DNA of 64,000 bases from Bubalus kerabau (lineage: Eukaryota > Chordata > Mammalia > Artiodactyla > Bovidae): NCBI RefSeq assembly GCF_029407905.1, contig NC_073630.1:39891001-39955000 (forward strand), written 5' to 3'. The position numbers and the translations under genes were made by a program. Every line of letters begins with the position of its first letter. Position 1 is the stretch's first letter. The notes under the pieces were generated by a model. It saw only the letters and a program-made list of their open reading frames with translations, was not told the DNA's origin and did no database searches. Below are positions 31,984-44,487 of this stretch, in pieces.

Positions 31984-34900
31984 CTTAGGTCACACACTTT
32001 TATATACTAATGATTGACTACATGAACTTCCAGTTAACTAAAACTTTGGAGGATATCATTCCAATTGGCCCTTCTCTGAAAGGCATAGTCCTTGATTAAC
32101 ATTCCTGGGGCCCCTGTATCAGCATATCTAGAGCTATGGAAAAACAGATACATTTTTCAGGTACATGGGACATACTCATTTCTTAAATTAAATAATTTCA
32201 GTAAAAATAGCAATACAGGCAAAGTATTTAGGACCTCAGATTATGAATTCTAATCCAGTTCTTTATTAATGTAGCAATGCGTTAGGCCTAGTTCTACCTT
32301 TAAATAGAAAAACTTCTATTTTATCTGTTTGGAATGATATTCTTTCTAAAAGATGTCATATGTTTTTCTACATCTAATCAACCTAGCACAATGATTTAAA
32401 TATTTTAAATGACTTGTGATCATTATTAATAATTCCTATTATTTTACTCAAAGTGGAGGCACTAAGTCTCACTGAGTATGTGGAAGTTTTTTATACTTTA
32501 GTTAAATGTATTCTGAGTATTTTTTTTTTAAGATTTTCGTGTGTTTTTAAATGTTGGCTTTTACTTTCTTGCTTTGGTGTTGTATTAACTGTAACATCTT
32601 TAACAATGCTCATGTTTGCCTCTCCATTTCTAATTTTCTAGAAACCAAACAAGCTTATTAGAATTGTATAAAATTGAACAAATAGACTGAAAAAAAAAAT
32701 CCCAGATACTTAGAGTGATGTACAGAAGTTTTAGGTAACTGTATTTTTTACTGTATTTTAACCACTCAAATACTGTTGAGCATACTTACAGGTTTTTTAG
32801 ATAGCTAAATTCTTAATAGATGAGGTATTGCAGCATAATAAACATTTAGTTAATAGTTGGGTGTACAGTTAATAAATATAAACAGAGACTTGAGAAACCC
32901 AAATAGTGAGTTTCTAGCTTTATTCTTTTCTGAGTCTTCCTAATTATACTACTTATTTATCTAATCTTTTAGGTTTTACATGTGCTTTTTTTTAAATGAG
33001 GTCTTGAAAAAAAATTTTTTTTAATTCTGTGTAAATATTTATAAAAAGAATGTGCATATAGTTCAAAGCCTTTGTGCAATCTTTCAGAATTTAATCCAAC
33101 AAAAAGAGTAGACAGGGACATGTCCTACATAAGGCTCTGGTCCATCAGTGTTTTTCTGAAAGAGCTGGGATGTTTACATTCTTTGGAAGGAAAGAAGAGC
33201 AGAGAATACCATTCCATATTTGTACTTGTTGGTTTTCTAGCATCATGGTGGCTGCTTTATAACAGCTCATAGCACTAACACTGTGGCATCGTTTCTGCCT
33301 GTGGAATCACATTGGTATGCAGATTCTTAAGTATGCAGCCCCCATGGATTAAGGCCCTCATTCCTGTCAAAGAGAGTTATTTACTTCAGGAATTTTTCCA
33401 AAGTTGCTACCAGGAATACTTTTTACTTTTATGGTGACTTGGTCCCTAAGGATAAAGACAGTCATCCAAAAGGAAAACTTTTTGCCAAGTAGCTGGACAT
33501 ATATTTACTGGGCAGAACAGAAAAGTTCCTAATCTTTATTAATTTGAGAACAGATTATTGAGTGTGGATTCCTAGTGTCTACTTGTATTTTGCACTCATG
33601 ACCCGACTTGTATATATAGTTGAAGAATTCTTTTCACTAGACAATTTGTGTAATTTAATTTCTTATTAAGTTCTTCACATACTTATCAATGCTTTAATGG
33701 AGAAAAGCCTTGCTTAATTTTAGGAATTATCTTTTCTTCTTTTAGAATATTTGTGTGGACAACAGTAGATACTGATAATCATTTCACTTTATTCCTTCTA
33801 AGTTCTTCACAAACTCATATTAAGTTCCTAGTAAATTCTCTAGAGTGGCTTTTCTGAAACTTCCTTCCTTGTCCTCAAGTTTTAATCCCCCTCTGTTTTT
33901 CCTCCTTTATTCTTGGCAGATGGTGACCCTATACAATTTATCTAGTGTAAGTTCCTGCACTGTCTATCCTGTCTGTCTTGAAATATCAGCATTTGTGTCC
34001 ATCTTTTTTTCCTTTTCTGTATCTGAGAAACAGTTGCCCTTTTACCTCTTGTCCTTTTTTTACCTTCTATATTTGCCCTTAATTCTATCTTTCTGTATCA
34101 GCTCACAGTTCATTTGCAGGAAATAGACGCCTCTTTAGTCATTTTAGGGAGAAAAGGAATGTCAGTGCTTATAGAATTGTTGAAAGCTCTGGAAAGACAG
34201 GGCCTCCAGAAATGGCTTCAGATAGCACTGCAGAACTGGCTATCCAAGGGATTGGCAACATTTGCCACAATCAGGAAATTAAGGAGTCAGGAAGCTATTG
34301 GGCTGGCCCAGCGCTGGGTCTAGGGTTACATACCTTATCTGTGATCTGGGATTAAGAAGCTGCCAGTAGAACTGCTGTATCCAGAGTAACAATCATCTCT
34401 ACCAGATCTGCAGCAGCAAGATGGATGCCTTACAGTCTAATTCCTCTCTTTGCTTAATTCAGTTTTAAGTGCAAGTTTCTTATAGGTACACCTTCTTGTT
34501 GAAATTAAATCACACCTAGAACCTAAGCTGAAGGAGAGTCTGGGAAATATTATTTTATCTCCTTTGCCTCTGCTGCACACAAGACACATTCCAAGGGGCT
34601 TGAGACAAAAGTCAAGCAATCCATTTAACTGTTTGCCAGTCTTTTCTACTGACTCTTGATTTACTCAGTTACTAGTTCTATTTCTTATTTATTTATCCCA
34701 GTCTAGATATTTCCTCAACCTTTTTTTTCCATTTCACTGTTTGAATTTCTGCACTAAATTCCAAGATTTTTTTACCTCCTACTATTAATATATTTCTTGG
34801 GTTATTATTATTTTTATTATATGGTGTCCTGGTCCTTATTGTTTTCTTTTGCCTTGTCATCCTGAAACTGTTATATTCCTATTGATTTCCAAAAATATTG

Positions 34901-35396
34901 TGCCACCGTAAACATGACTTCCTAACAACTTATAAACTCAGTTTTGGTACTAGAAAACCCCTCAGCAGGGGCTGAGGTTGGATTTTGGAATCTGGATAGG
35001 AAACTCATTAAAAGTAGGATTATTTGCTTGTTTCTAAAACTTTAACCATACAACATTGGTCTTGATGCACCTTCCACTGACCATTCTGACCATTTTTTTG
35101 GACAGCTGATGAATACAGAGTTACCTAAGTCTTCAGTTTAAGAGCCACTTGGGGTGAGGGAATGCTTATTAAATTCTGTCTCAGAAGTATGAGGTAAGTT
35201 TTGCCAAAAGCCTGAAGTGGAAAATTGAAGAAGGGCTGGGGCTTCAGAAGGAGCTACTAGATCATAGACTACTTTCCACATTCCCTCAAAATGTTTTTAC
35301 TTGTCTGAGATCATGTCTATCATCCTGTCTTGGTTATCCTTAGACCCCAAGACTTTATTTTATGGATTAAGAATAGCCTTGCATGGGATGGGCTTC
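31984..35396. other. intron 1, AT-rich, no gene recognised
   Basis: 3.4 kb of mostly unique AT-rich DNA. T-rich frames such as 33845-34126 look membrane-like only because of base composition. 34110-34430 has the texture of an old interspersed repeat that I cannot name. Confidence 0.4.
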
Positions 35397-36549
35397 AGTT
35401 CAGTTCAGTTCAGTTCAGTCACTCAGTTGTGTCCAACTCTTTGTGACCCCATGAATCGCAGCACGCCAGGCCTCCCTGTCCATCACCATCTCCCGGAGTT
35501 CACTCAGACTCACATCCATCGAGTCAGTGATGCCATCCAGCCATCTCACCCTCTGTCGTCCCCTTCTCCTCCTGCCCCCAATCCCTCCCAGCATCAGAGT
35601 CTTTTCCAATGAGTCAACTCTTCGCATGAGGTGGCCAAAGTACTGGAGTTTCAGCTTTAGCATCATTCCTCCCAAAGAAATCCCAGGGCTGATCTCCTTC
35701 AGAATGGACTGGTTGGACCTCCTTGCAGTCCAAGGGACTCTCAAGAGTCTTCTCCAACACCACAGTTCAAAGGCATCAATTCTTCGATGCTCAGCTTTCT
35801 TCACAGTCCAACTCTCACATCCATACATGACCACTGGAAAAACCATAGCCTTGACTAGACGGACCTTTGTTGGCAAAGTAATGTCTCTGCCTTTCAATAT
35901 GCTATCTAGGTTGGTCATAACTTTTCTTCCAAGGAGTAAGCATCTTTTAATTTGATGGCTACAATCACCATCTGCAGTGATTTTGGAGTCCCCAAAAATA
36001 AAGTCTGACACTGTTTCCACTGTTTCCCCATCTATTTCCCATGAAGTGATGGGACCAGATGCCATGATCTTCGTTTTCTGAATGTTGAGCTTTAAGCCAA
36101 CTTTTTCACTCTCCTCTTTCATCTTCATCAAGAGGCTTTTTAGTTCCTCTTCACTTTCTGCCATAAGGGTGGTGTCATCTCCATATCTGAGGTTATTGAT
36201 ATTTCTCCCGGCAATCTTGATTCCAGCTTGTGTTTCTTCCAGCCCAGAGTTTCTCATGATGTACTCTGCATATAAGTTAAGTAAGCAGGGTAACAATATG
36301 CAGACTTGACGTACTCCTTTTCCTATTTGGAACCAGTCTGTTGTTCCATGTCCAGTTCTAACTGTTGCTTCCTGACCTGCATATAGGTTTCTCAAGAGGC
36401 AGGTCAGGTGGTCTGGTATTCCCATCTCTTTCAGAATTTTCCACAGTTTATTGTGATCCACACAGTCAAGGGCTTTGGCATAGTTAATCAAGCAGAAATA
36501 GATGTTTTTCTGGAACTCTTGTTTTTTCGATGATCCAGAGGATGTTGGA
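35397..36549 (-). mobile_element. BovB LINE 3' part (antisense) with longest open frame
   Basis: 1.15 kb from a (TTCAG)n tail to the reverse transcriptase region. The antisense frame 35415-36491 is open for 358 codons: AKALDCVDHNKLWKIL, GKGVRQVCILLPCLLNLY, catalytic YGDD (family YADD), TKVRLVKAMVFPVVMYGCESW and the C-terminus KSWTQLSD. It lacks the N-terminal endonuclease and the start, so it is a truncated but little-decayed copy. Retained CpGs and the variant TTCC(C)AAAGAAATCCC place it with the copies at 5864 and 15457. Confidence 0.95.
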
Positions 36550-37614
36550 TAAGCTTATTTATACTAATTTTCTCTTTCCTTTTCATGTATTTTAATACAT
36601 AGAGTAGTGGAATTTAAGGAGGAGACTGTCTTGGTTCTACCACTTACTCTGACATCTTTCAAGTGGACTTGTCAATGAACTGTATGTGAAAATACAGCCA
36701 TGAGTAAAGATTTAGTTTTGCTAACAGGAATCTGACACAACTGATATGTCACATACAATATACAGAATAGTTTAAGTCCAAGGTTCTAGGAGAACTCAAA
36801 TCTTGTACTTGATTTCTAGTCAGCTCTGGAAGATGTGGAAATCAAGCAATAGTAAGTTAATAGAAAAGGAGCTTCTTAAAATTTTACCAGGGAATTATTT
36901 ATCATAAAAGTAAATAAGCAAAGCTGATACGCTTCTCAGATTTTATTTACAAAGTGAAATAATGTTAAATTTCTCACAGAAGCCTTAACTTTACATTTTC
37001 ACTTGGTGTCAGTAAAATAAATTTTACCTGACATGGGTCAAGAGGTTGTGAGCAATAGAACATAGTATTTTTTAAATATTTACATTACCAGCATTTCTCT
37101 TAGTTATGTATCTGATTAAATTGAGAGACACTGAAGGGGAAAATAGTATTTATGGACAGAAGCTCACTCATCTGATTAATGTATTAGGTGTGGAATGAAG
37201 TCTCTAAGGGAATGTTTTCAAAAAAGGGAATTATATCACATGCTCACATAAGTATGTTGTACCAAATCACACTTTGTAAAAGACAGTTTTACTCAATTTT
37301 GAATCTATAACATATTATTTTACAAATAATCATAATATTGACTATTTGAAAATTAAAGATTGAAAAATCTTTAAAGATTAATATATATAAAGCTCTTAAA
37401 ATAATAAAAGAGGAAAAAGGAAAACAAACAAAATCTGTCTTTCTCAACACTGGTTTATAGACTGACCAGGCAAGTTTTTCTCTTTCTCTAGTCTTTTCCA
37501 TTTCCTCCTTGACTGTATGCACTGTATGTAAATTGTTTTTACACTCCTCTCTCTCTCTTCATTCTAGGGTTCATGGTATAGAAGTTAGACTATTGATGAG
37601 GAAGGCAATTTATG
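36550..37614. other. intron 1, unique AT-rich sequence
   Basis: No gene or recognised repeat. Confidence 0.4.
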
Positions 37615-37819
37615 TGGTGGTTTAGTTGCTAAGTTGTGTCCAACTCTTGCGACCCCATGAACAATAGCCCGCCAGGCTCTTCTTTCCCTAGGATTTTCCA
37701 GGCAAGGATACTGGAGTGGGTTGCATTTCCTTCTCCAGGGGATCTTTCTGACCAGGGATCAAACCCAGGTCTCCTGCACTACAGGCAGATTCTTTACCAA
37801 GTGAGCTACCAGGTAATCC
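37615..37819 (-). repeat. Bov-tA SINE (antisense)
   Basis: GTGGTTTAGTTGCTAAGTTG through GAGCTACCAGGTAATCCC; complete, with small deletions. Confidence 0.92.
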
Positions 37820-37835
37820 CTGTGATTAGAAACAC

Positions 37836-38060
37836 AAGCTCTGAAGTCAGAATTCCTGTGTTCAATTTCTGGTCCTAGCTGCATAATTTTAGGCAAAGTA
37901 CCTCACTTTTCTAACTCTCTGGTTTCCTCTCCATAAAAATGAAGGTAATGACAGTCCATCTGAACATATACAAGTAGAAGTACATTTATACTTCTCATCA
38001 AAGTGTTCTGAAGATAAATGATTTAAGGAAGTAAAGGGCTTAGTATAGTAAGTGCTCAAT
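37836..38060 (+). repeat. MIR SINE remnant
   Basis: AAGCTCTGAAGTCAGAATTCCTG, TAGGCAAAGTACCTCAC and TAGTAAGTGCTCAATTTT match MIR order in sense orientation. Confidence 0.75.
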
Positions 38061-38295
38061 TTTAAAAAGCCACTGATATTTACATATTTATATTATTACT
38101 TCTGCTGGGAGACAATAAATATGTTGGTGTTCTTCCTCAATTCAGTTATGAAATATATACTTACAGAGGAAAAGACAGATGAAAAATTATTTATCTTAGA
38201 TTATGATGAGCTAATACCAAGTATATGTATGAAAACTGAAAATAAATCCAGATATTTTCAAACATCTTATAGACAAATTCTATTGGCATGTTCTT

Positions 38296-38298
<3 letters not shown>

Positions 38299-38332
<34 letters not shown>
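38299..38332. repeat. (TG)17 microsatellite
   Basis: About 17 perfect TG units; likely polymorphic. A run-through frame ending in Val-Cys repeats is an artefact of it. Confidence 0.97.
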
Positions 38333-38335
<3 letters not shown>

Positions 38336-38394
38336 GGAAGTCAATGCATTCTTATTCAGTAATCCCTTCTTGAGCACCTCTGTGAGGTGTATGT

Positions 38395-38600
38395 GCATCA
38401 TGGAACTCAACATATATTATTTTTAATCCTTATTAACCCTCAAGAGAGATCAAATTTATTAGTTTTATTTTACATTTTGGAAAACTAGAGCTTAAGAAGG
38501 TAATGCAACTCATCTGACTAAGTTCAGAGGGTTAGTAAGCACTGGGGCCACACATTTGAAACCTATGCCTTCTTTCATCAGGGCTGGTGTTCTCTTCCAC
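38395..38600 (-). repeat. MIR SINE remnant (antisense)
   Basis: TTTTACATTTTGGAAAACTAGAG, AAGGTAATGCAACTCATCTG and GGGTTAGTAAGCACTGGGG follow antisense MIR. Confidence 0.55.
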
Positions 38601-41600
38601 TAGGGCACATATTTTATGAATCTAGGCCTAATGGCCTGAGGAGAAGACTGGTAGATAAGTTCATTCATAGAGATTCAGCATTGTCAATGTTAACGGTTTT
38701 TATGTTCAAACTTACTCTTTTTACTGACAAAGTATTTCATTTTAACAAGTAAGAATATTTTCAGGGGTTAAAATTTTTACTCAGATTCATAATAATGCAC
38801 AATTATACAAATTAGAAAAATGCATAATTGTATACAGAAGGTAAAGATCTTTTATACACTAATAAATGTTTATTCTTCATAATATACCTATGAACAGAAT
38901 CATATTGATTAAGCTGGTGATTGCAAGGGATATGTTTGGGCACAATTGACTCTGGCAGATAACCTTTGTTTAGTTTAGTTCTATAAAAAATAGAGAAAGA
39001 GTAGTCCTTTAGAAAAGCCCTTGTGGCAAGGAAAGTATCACCATATTTAACATGGTTCATGAGGGAAAAATATTTCCTGCTGTTCAGACAATTGTAAAAG
39101 GTCAACTAAGCACAATCATAGCAGTTGATTCCAAGTGTTGACCTCAGAATGTATGCTCTGAAGGAATGCTAATGGCTCCTACCACAGTGCTTTTGCTTAT
39201 TTGGATTCCACTAAAAGCTCCACTTGACAAGCACAATGATGAATTGCACTTTTCCCATCAAGCAACACATGTTTGGATGATAGACAGCTCTGTTAACTTG
39301 AGGATTTGTTTACCTTCCAAGAACCAATTTTTCATCTTACTCTGCAAACCCATGAAGCTGCTTAAAACTCATATAACTTATTGCTGATAAATGGAACATC
39401 AGCTTCAAGATTAACCTGGGGGAAGGGGATACAGGATATAATGACACATCTGTTTTATCAACATAAAACCTCTTTGGTCTTCAAAGGGATGAATTTTCTG
39501 TTCATATACTAGTACATCTGACTGCACTGAATGAATGATTTTATGCTGCAGAAACATGTTTTATTATCTTTTTTGTTATCTATTTTTAATCTATTTTATT
39601 ATCTTTAAAAAATTAAATTTAAATGAATGAAATATCCCTAACTTATGTGTTCATTGTTGAGTATTGTTTTATCCTTGACTTATTAACAATTCTTTCATGA
39701 TTCTCCATTATAATAATTTCACACAAGACAGCAAAATGAATATAACTGGCAGTCAATAAACAGATATTTTTTCAAAACTGGGTAACTATTCTTTTTCTCA
39801 TTGTTTTGGCTGCATCCTTAAAGCCTTGGAAATATTGAATTCATTTAATTTTTGCAATAAATTGTTGTGTGCTTTCAAAAAAGAAGGAATGACATTGATT
39901 TTTTTCAGAAAAGGGGAAGGCCTTCTTACAATTTATGACAATAAAAGAATAGACCCTCCCAGAAGAAAACTAACTGAAACACTTCAAATTTCATTAGCAT
40001 CATTGTTCTGGCACTTAAAGATATGCTTCTGCCTCCAGGAGTATCATGTAAAATGTAAATGCACATGGAGATATAAACTTTAGAGCTATATCAGTCAGCA
40101 AATTAATTATCATTTAAGACCTTAGCAAGAATTAGTGGGCAACTGTTAGAGATAAACTGAAATACATTTCGTGCCCAATCAGAAGTGAGCCTGGCTATGA
40201 AAACACTCTAAGAAATGCTGCTCACCTGGTTCTGAGCTCTTTGGACTCATAATCTTGAGTTTAATAGTCAAACAGGGATCCCTTTGGTGGAAAATATATA
40301 GAAGATGATCTTAAAGTATTCTTAACTTTGAGATTGTGATCATGATACATGATTCATTAAAAACCATTAAATTCACATTGTAAAATGAAATCTAAACATA
40401 TTAGTATCATTTAGGGTCCCAGCAGAAAATAGGTGGCATATTCAAAGGAGTAATTAAAGATAATATAGTACAGGCTCGTGGAAACCAATGAATGGAAATG
40501 AAGCACCCAGAGGTGAAGAGCAGGAAGCTATTATTACCCTTGGGTCTGAAGATGCAAGGAGGTGGTGTGTGTTATTGGAACACAACAAGAGTTAAGCCAT
40601 GGTAGAGCAACAGACAGACAGGAGCTCTGACTGTCTACATCGAGGAGCAAAGCCATTGCCAAACCGTGGCCCAGCAGGTCCAGCAGGGACAGCATTTCCC
40701 TGCCCTCTCATTTCCCTTGCTCTTTATCTCTTGTTGGAGCTCCCTGTTGACCAAAGCCAACCAGGAGTCAGCATGCAAGGGAACTTGGCCACTGCAGTCT
40801 CTAGAGGCCAGAAAGCAGAGCCAGAGAGGGTAGAGAATGGGCTGAGGGAGAATGACTAGCACAACATTTTACCATAATCATAATTACACAGAATGTTAAC
40901 CTTCAGGAAGAACTGAATGCTATTCCTCACTTAGGACTGGTGGGAGCTCTCTGCTGCTATTCTACTGCTCTGGATTTCTCTTCTTCCAGCATCTGAAAGT
41001 TCTCTTCTAGGTTTTTAGTCAGTTCTAGTTCCACTGAATCTGTGCTAGAATATGATGCAGTCCTTAAGAAGGGCTGTTTTTATTTTTTGCAAAATAATCT
41101 TTTTTTTCTTCCTTTTTTGCTAAAGTTTGCTTATTATCAAGTCTTGAATAACTGATTTCAATGAAGGATTTTTCCCTTTGACATAATTCTTAACATCCTG
41201 CTGCCTAATTTCCCCCGTTTTACTGGAAGGGCTTTCATCAGTTTATTGAGCTGTATAGCTCTCTCCTTAAACTCATTGTCCTGCCATACATCTCCTTCTT
41301 ATAGTTGGTGTTCCACCCACACTGTCAATGAAAAGGCTCTTAAAATTTATTTTAATGAGAGAAGCCATGTTCTGATTAGATCAAGCTTCACAGTATGAAC
41401 TATTTGTTTTTAATGTATAACTAAGTTAAACATCTGTCTTCGCCATTCTTCACTATTCTTTATTTCATTATTCTCATTCCTTCACCATAGATTTACTTTC
41501 TTTTTTGTCTATTTACCTAGAAAGCTATGAATTGAATGTTTGACAGTATAATATGTAATAAATTGTAAAAAGGGTGAGAAGTATTTAAGATTGTCTTATA

Positions 41601-41749
41601 GGTTAACAGGTGAATTAACACTCAGGGCTGATTTTAGTTTGCAGATCTATTTACTACTCCTAAGTAAAAATTTCTCCAAGACAGTGGCGCGTTTTTTTTT
41701 TAACAAGTTACATAATTCTAATTATTGCATCCTTTTTTACTCCACTCAG
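38601..41749. other. end of intron 1, no gene recognised
   Basis: AT-rich unique sequence. 40415-40860 (GGGTCCCAGCAGAAAATAGG onward) has the look of an ancient interspersed repeat I cannot name. The last 60 bases form the T-rich acceptor of exon 2. Confidence 0.4.
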
Positions 41750-41901
41750 ATCAGAAGCCAGAGCAAAGCCTCCGGGTCTGGGCTCTGTGAGGGGGATGAA
41801 GTGGTTTCTATCAATGGCAACCCCTGTGCAGACCTCACCTACCCAGAAGTCATCAAGCTCATGGAGAGCATAACAGATTCTCTCCAAATGCTCGTCAAAA
41901 G
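41750..41901 (+). CDS. SYNPO2: SYNPO2 coding exon 2 (C-terminal half of PDZ domain)
   Basis: This 152 bp exon encodes 50 residues plus two bases of an arginine codon and starts in phase 0. The product contains GLCEGDEVVSINGNP followed by the helix LTYPEVIKLMES, the second half of a PDZ fold as in human SYNPO2. The carboxylate-binding loop belongs to exon 1, which is not in the window. The acceptor is a long T-rich tract ending TCCACTCAG (AG at 41748-41749). The donor is AAAAG|GTAACA, leaving AG for a codon that the A at 45725 completes (Arg), which matches the family sequence KRPS. The PDZ domain marks the long muscle isoforms; transcripts starting further downstream would lack it. Identity comes from recognising the protein, and the phase logic agrees fully. 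Confidence 0.95.
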
Positions 41902-42757
41902 GTAACAAGATTTGTTGGAATATTTATTTTCTCCTGAAGCTACATGGCAACAATTACAGCTCTTACTGTCATATAAACTGTTCTCTATGGGGAAATGAGG
42001 GTGCTCTGTATGTCAGTGTAAACAGAAAAACCATAGTGTTTGGAAAATGGTAATTCTAATCAGCTGAATTTTCTGGTTAATCGAGAATTAACTTGAAAAG
42101 TTTGTTTCAAGAACTTTGTTGAAAATCTTAGGTATTTTAGACTACTTCCTTAGGAAGCTCAGTATATTGGCATAATATAATACTTCTAGGTCAAGATTAA
42201 TTATGATCACTAAATTATAATTCCTAGATTTATAGATTAATTTAAAATGTTTACATGTTAAAATGGCACACTGTGTAATATTGGTTTGACTAGAAAGAGG
42301 ATGCCTAAGAGGAGGAAAAGAATCAAGAAACCCTTAAAAGCAGCCTGATTTCTATTTCAAAAAAACAACAACAATATTTAGATATGGGCAAAAGCTAATG
42401 GTTAAAGTTTTTGCACTCTCAATGCAAATAGCTTGTCAATTTGATCTCTCCAAATGCTACCCTCCTCATCTAATTGCTTAAACATGCAGAAGTCAACCTT
42501 AAACATAAAAACAAAACAATGAGGGTCATCACAAAGAAACTACAGCATCAACATTTTTACCATGTACAAATCACAGTTTAGTCCATATTAACCTTGTAAG
42601 TGACGCCCTGACCGTGGCAATACAATGAATCCACAAAGGAAATCTCTGGCTTTCTAGATAAGGCCTTCAGAAAGACAAGAGAGGACTTTTCACACAGAAT
42701 TTCAAAACCTTCTAGGAGTTTTGCCTTAACTCTGCAGAAAGACTACATAACAGCATT
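41902..42757. other. SYNPO2 intron 2, first part
   Basis: Unique AT-rich sequence after the exon 2 donor; nothing recognised. Confidence 0.5.
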
Positions 42758-43193
42758 GTTGGTGGTGGTTGCTAAGTCATGTCTGACTCTTGTGACCTTA
42801 TAGAGTCAGGCTCCTCTGTCCATGGGATTTTCCAGGCAAGAATCCTGAAGTGGGTTGCCATTTCCTTCTCCAGGGGATCTTCCTGACCCAGGGATAAAAC
42901 TCATGTCTCCCACATTGCAGGCGGATTCTTTACCACTGAGGGGCTTCCCTGGTGGCTCAGATGGTAAATAATTCACCTGCAATGCAGGAGATCTGGGTTC
43001 TATCCCCAGGTCAGAAAGATCCCCCGGAGAAGGGAATGTCAGCCTACTCTAGGATTCTTACCTGGGAAATCCCAACGACAGAGGAGCCTGGCGGGCTACA
43101 GTCTATAGGGTCACACAGAGTTGACACACAGAGAGACTAACACTTTCACTTACTTTCACTTTCTTTACCACTGAGTCATCTAGGAAGCCACAT
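42758..43193 (-). repeat. Bov-tA SINE (antisense) split by a second SINE
   Basis: GGTGGTGGTTGCTAAGTCATG to TTTACCACTGAG, then resuming TTTACCACTGAGTCATCTAGG at 43164 after the inserted element. Flanks ACAGCATT (42750-42757) and ACAGCGTT (43194-43201) are its own duplication with one mismatch. Confidence 0.93.
42941..43160 (+). repeat. Bov-tA SINE nested in an opposite Bov-tA
   Basis: Complete sense SINE (GGGCTTCCCTGGTGGCTCAG to ACTAACACTTTCACTTACTTTCAC). Exact 15-base duplication TTCTTTACCACTGAG at 42926-42940 and 43161-43175. The two SINEs are inverted relative to each other. Confidence 0.97.
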
Positions 43194-44028
43194 ACAGCGT
43201 TACGCCTCTGGTAATCATTCAATATGATTCCATTTCTATACAAACACGAACTTACTTTGGCCAAACTTTTGTGACAATAAAGAAATCTCACAATTCTCTT
43301 ACAATCTCCCATCTAAACGTTTACCCTCAAGTCCAGTGTGTAAGTGACTGAGATCCTACTTATTTATAAAGCTGCCATTTGCTTTTCCAAGGGATCTAAT
43401 AGAAACCTTGCCAAGTGTAGTCACAGTGTTGGCCATTATTACATTTAAATCTCTGGGGTATTTGAAGTTCCGTCTTTGTAAAGATTTAATCACATCCAAA
43501 ATAGGAGAAAAACCTTTTCTAATTTATTCCCCTTTAGTGTCTTTGCTGATTTAATGAGGCCAGTTTCTTCAGAACACACTTGTAGACTGGAACATCCCCT
43601 ACGATTTCTTGTTTTGATGACTGTCATTGGGAAAGTCCTTGGTGGTTTAAAGCTGAGTCTTAGGTACAGATTTACTTTTAAAAGTAAATGGACTAGTTCT
43701 CTGCTACTTTTAATAACTGGAATCTTGATTATTATTATTTTATCTTAAGTATTTTTATTTTTACAAAATAAATAAATAATTGCAGAGATTTTAAATGAAA
43801 TCTCAAATTAAAATCATCCCCAAAGTAATTAATATCATCATCACCACCACCCCTACAAATCTGGATATCTGAACATTGTTTCCTGGAATTAAATATTTCT
43901 CTTGCTCATGTAACTGTCATCTGTCCCTAGGGGACAAGTGATTTACTTTTCCTGGGCTATTACCCAGAGATAGCTGGGTCAGACTATCAACATTGTCTCT
44001 ATTATTGTAAATTTTATTTAAATGTTAT

Positions 44029-44053
44029 ACACACACACACACACACACACACA
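44029..44053. repeat. (CA)12 microsatellite
   Basis: About 12 AC units followed by ATATAATC. Confidence 0.95.
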
Positions 44054-44466
44054 TATAATCATGACACATAAATTTTGGAATTAAGTACCTATGTGCACTG
44101 AATGGAAATGAGCATTTTAAGGTATAAAGCTTTATTTAACCTCTAGTTCTTTTATGATTTTTATTCATGTATATCTATCCATTTTATTTTGGCTACCAAT
44201 AAATGTTAATATTTATCTGACCCTTTTGCCTGTATTACAGTCTGTAAGGCTGGAATGAATTCACACTACTCTCTTCTCAGCTTCATAATTTATTGCTAAT
44301 ATAACTCAAAGTGATTTAATCTACTTCCATCTCAAGACCTTCCTAAATTAAAACTCTTCCCTTTTGAAACTCTCAAATTTCAGTTGCATAGAGTGTATTC
44401 ATCACTTCCTATATACGAAATATTTAATTTGCTTTCATCATGTTTTAAAAATACTATATTATAATG

Positions 44467-44487
44467 GGTTGTTGTTGTTGTTGTTGT
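44467..44487. repeat. (GTT)n microsatellite
   Basis: Six to seven GTT units followed by TTTTTG. Confidence 0.85.

Noticed and set aside
33845..34126. Membrane-like open frame
   Set aside because: Hydrophobicity comes from T-rich intron DNA; no start context, family or homologous features.
1..41749. Search for SYNPO2 exon 1 (start Met and first half of PDZ)
   Set aside because: No frame resembling the first 35 residues of the family was found on the + strand; it must lie upstream of the window.
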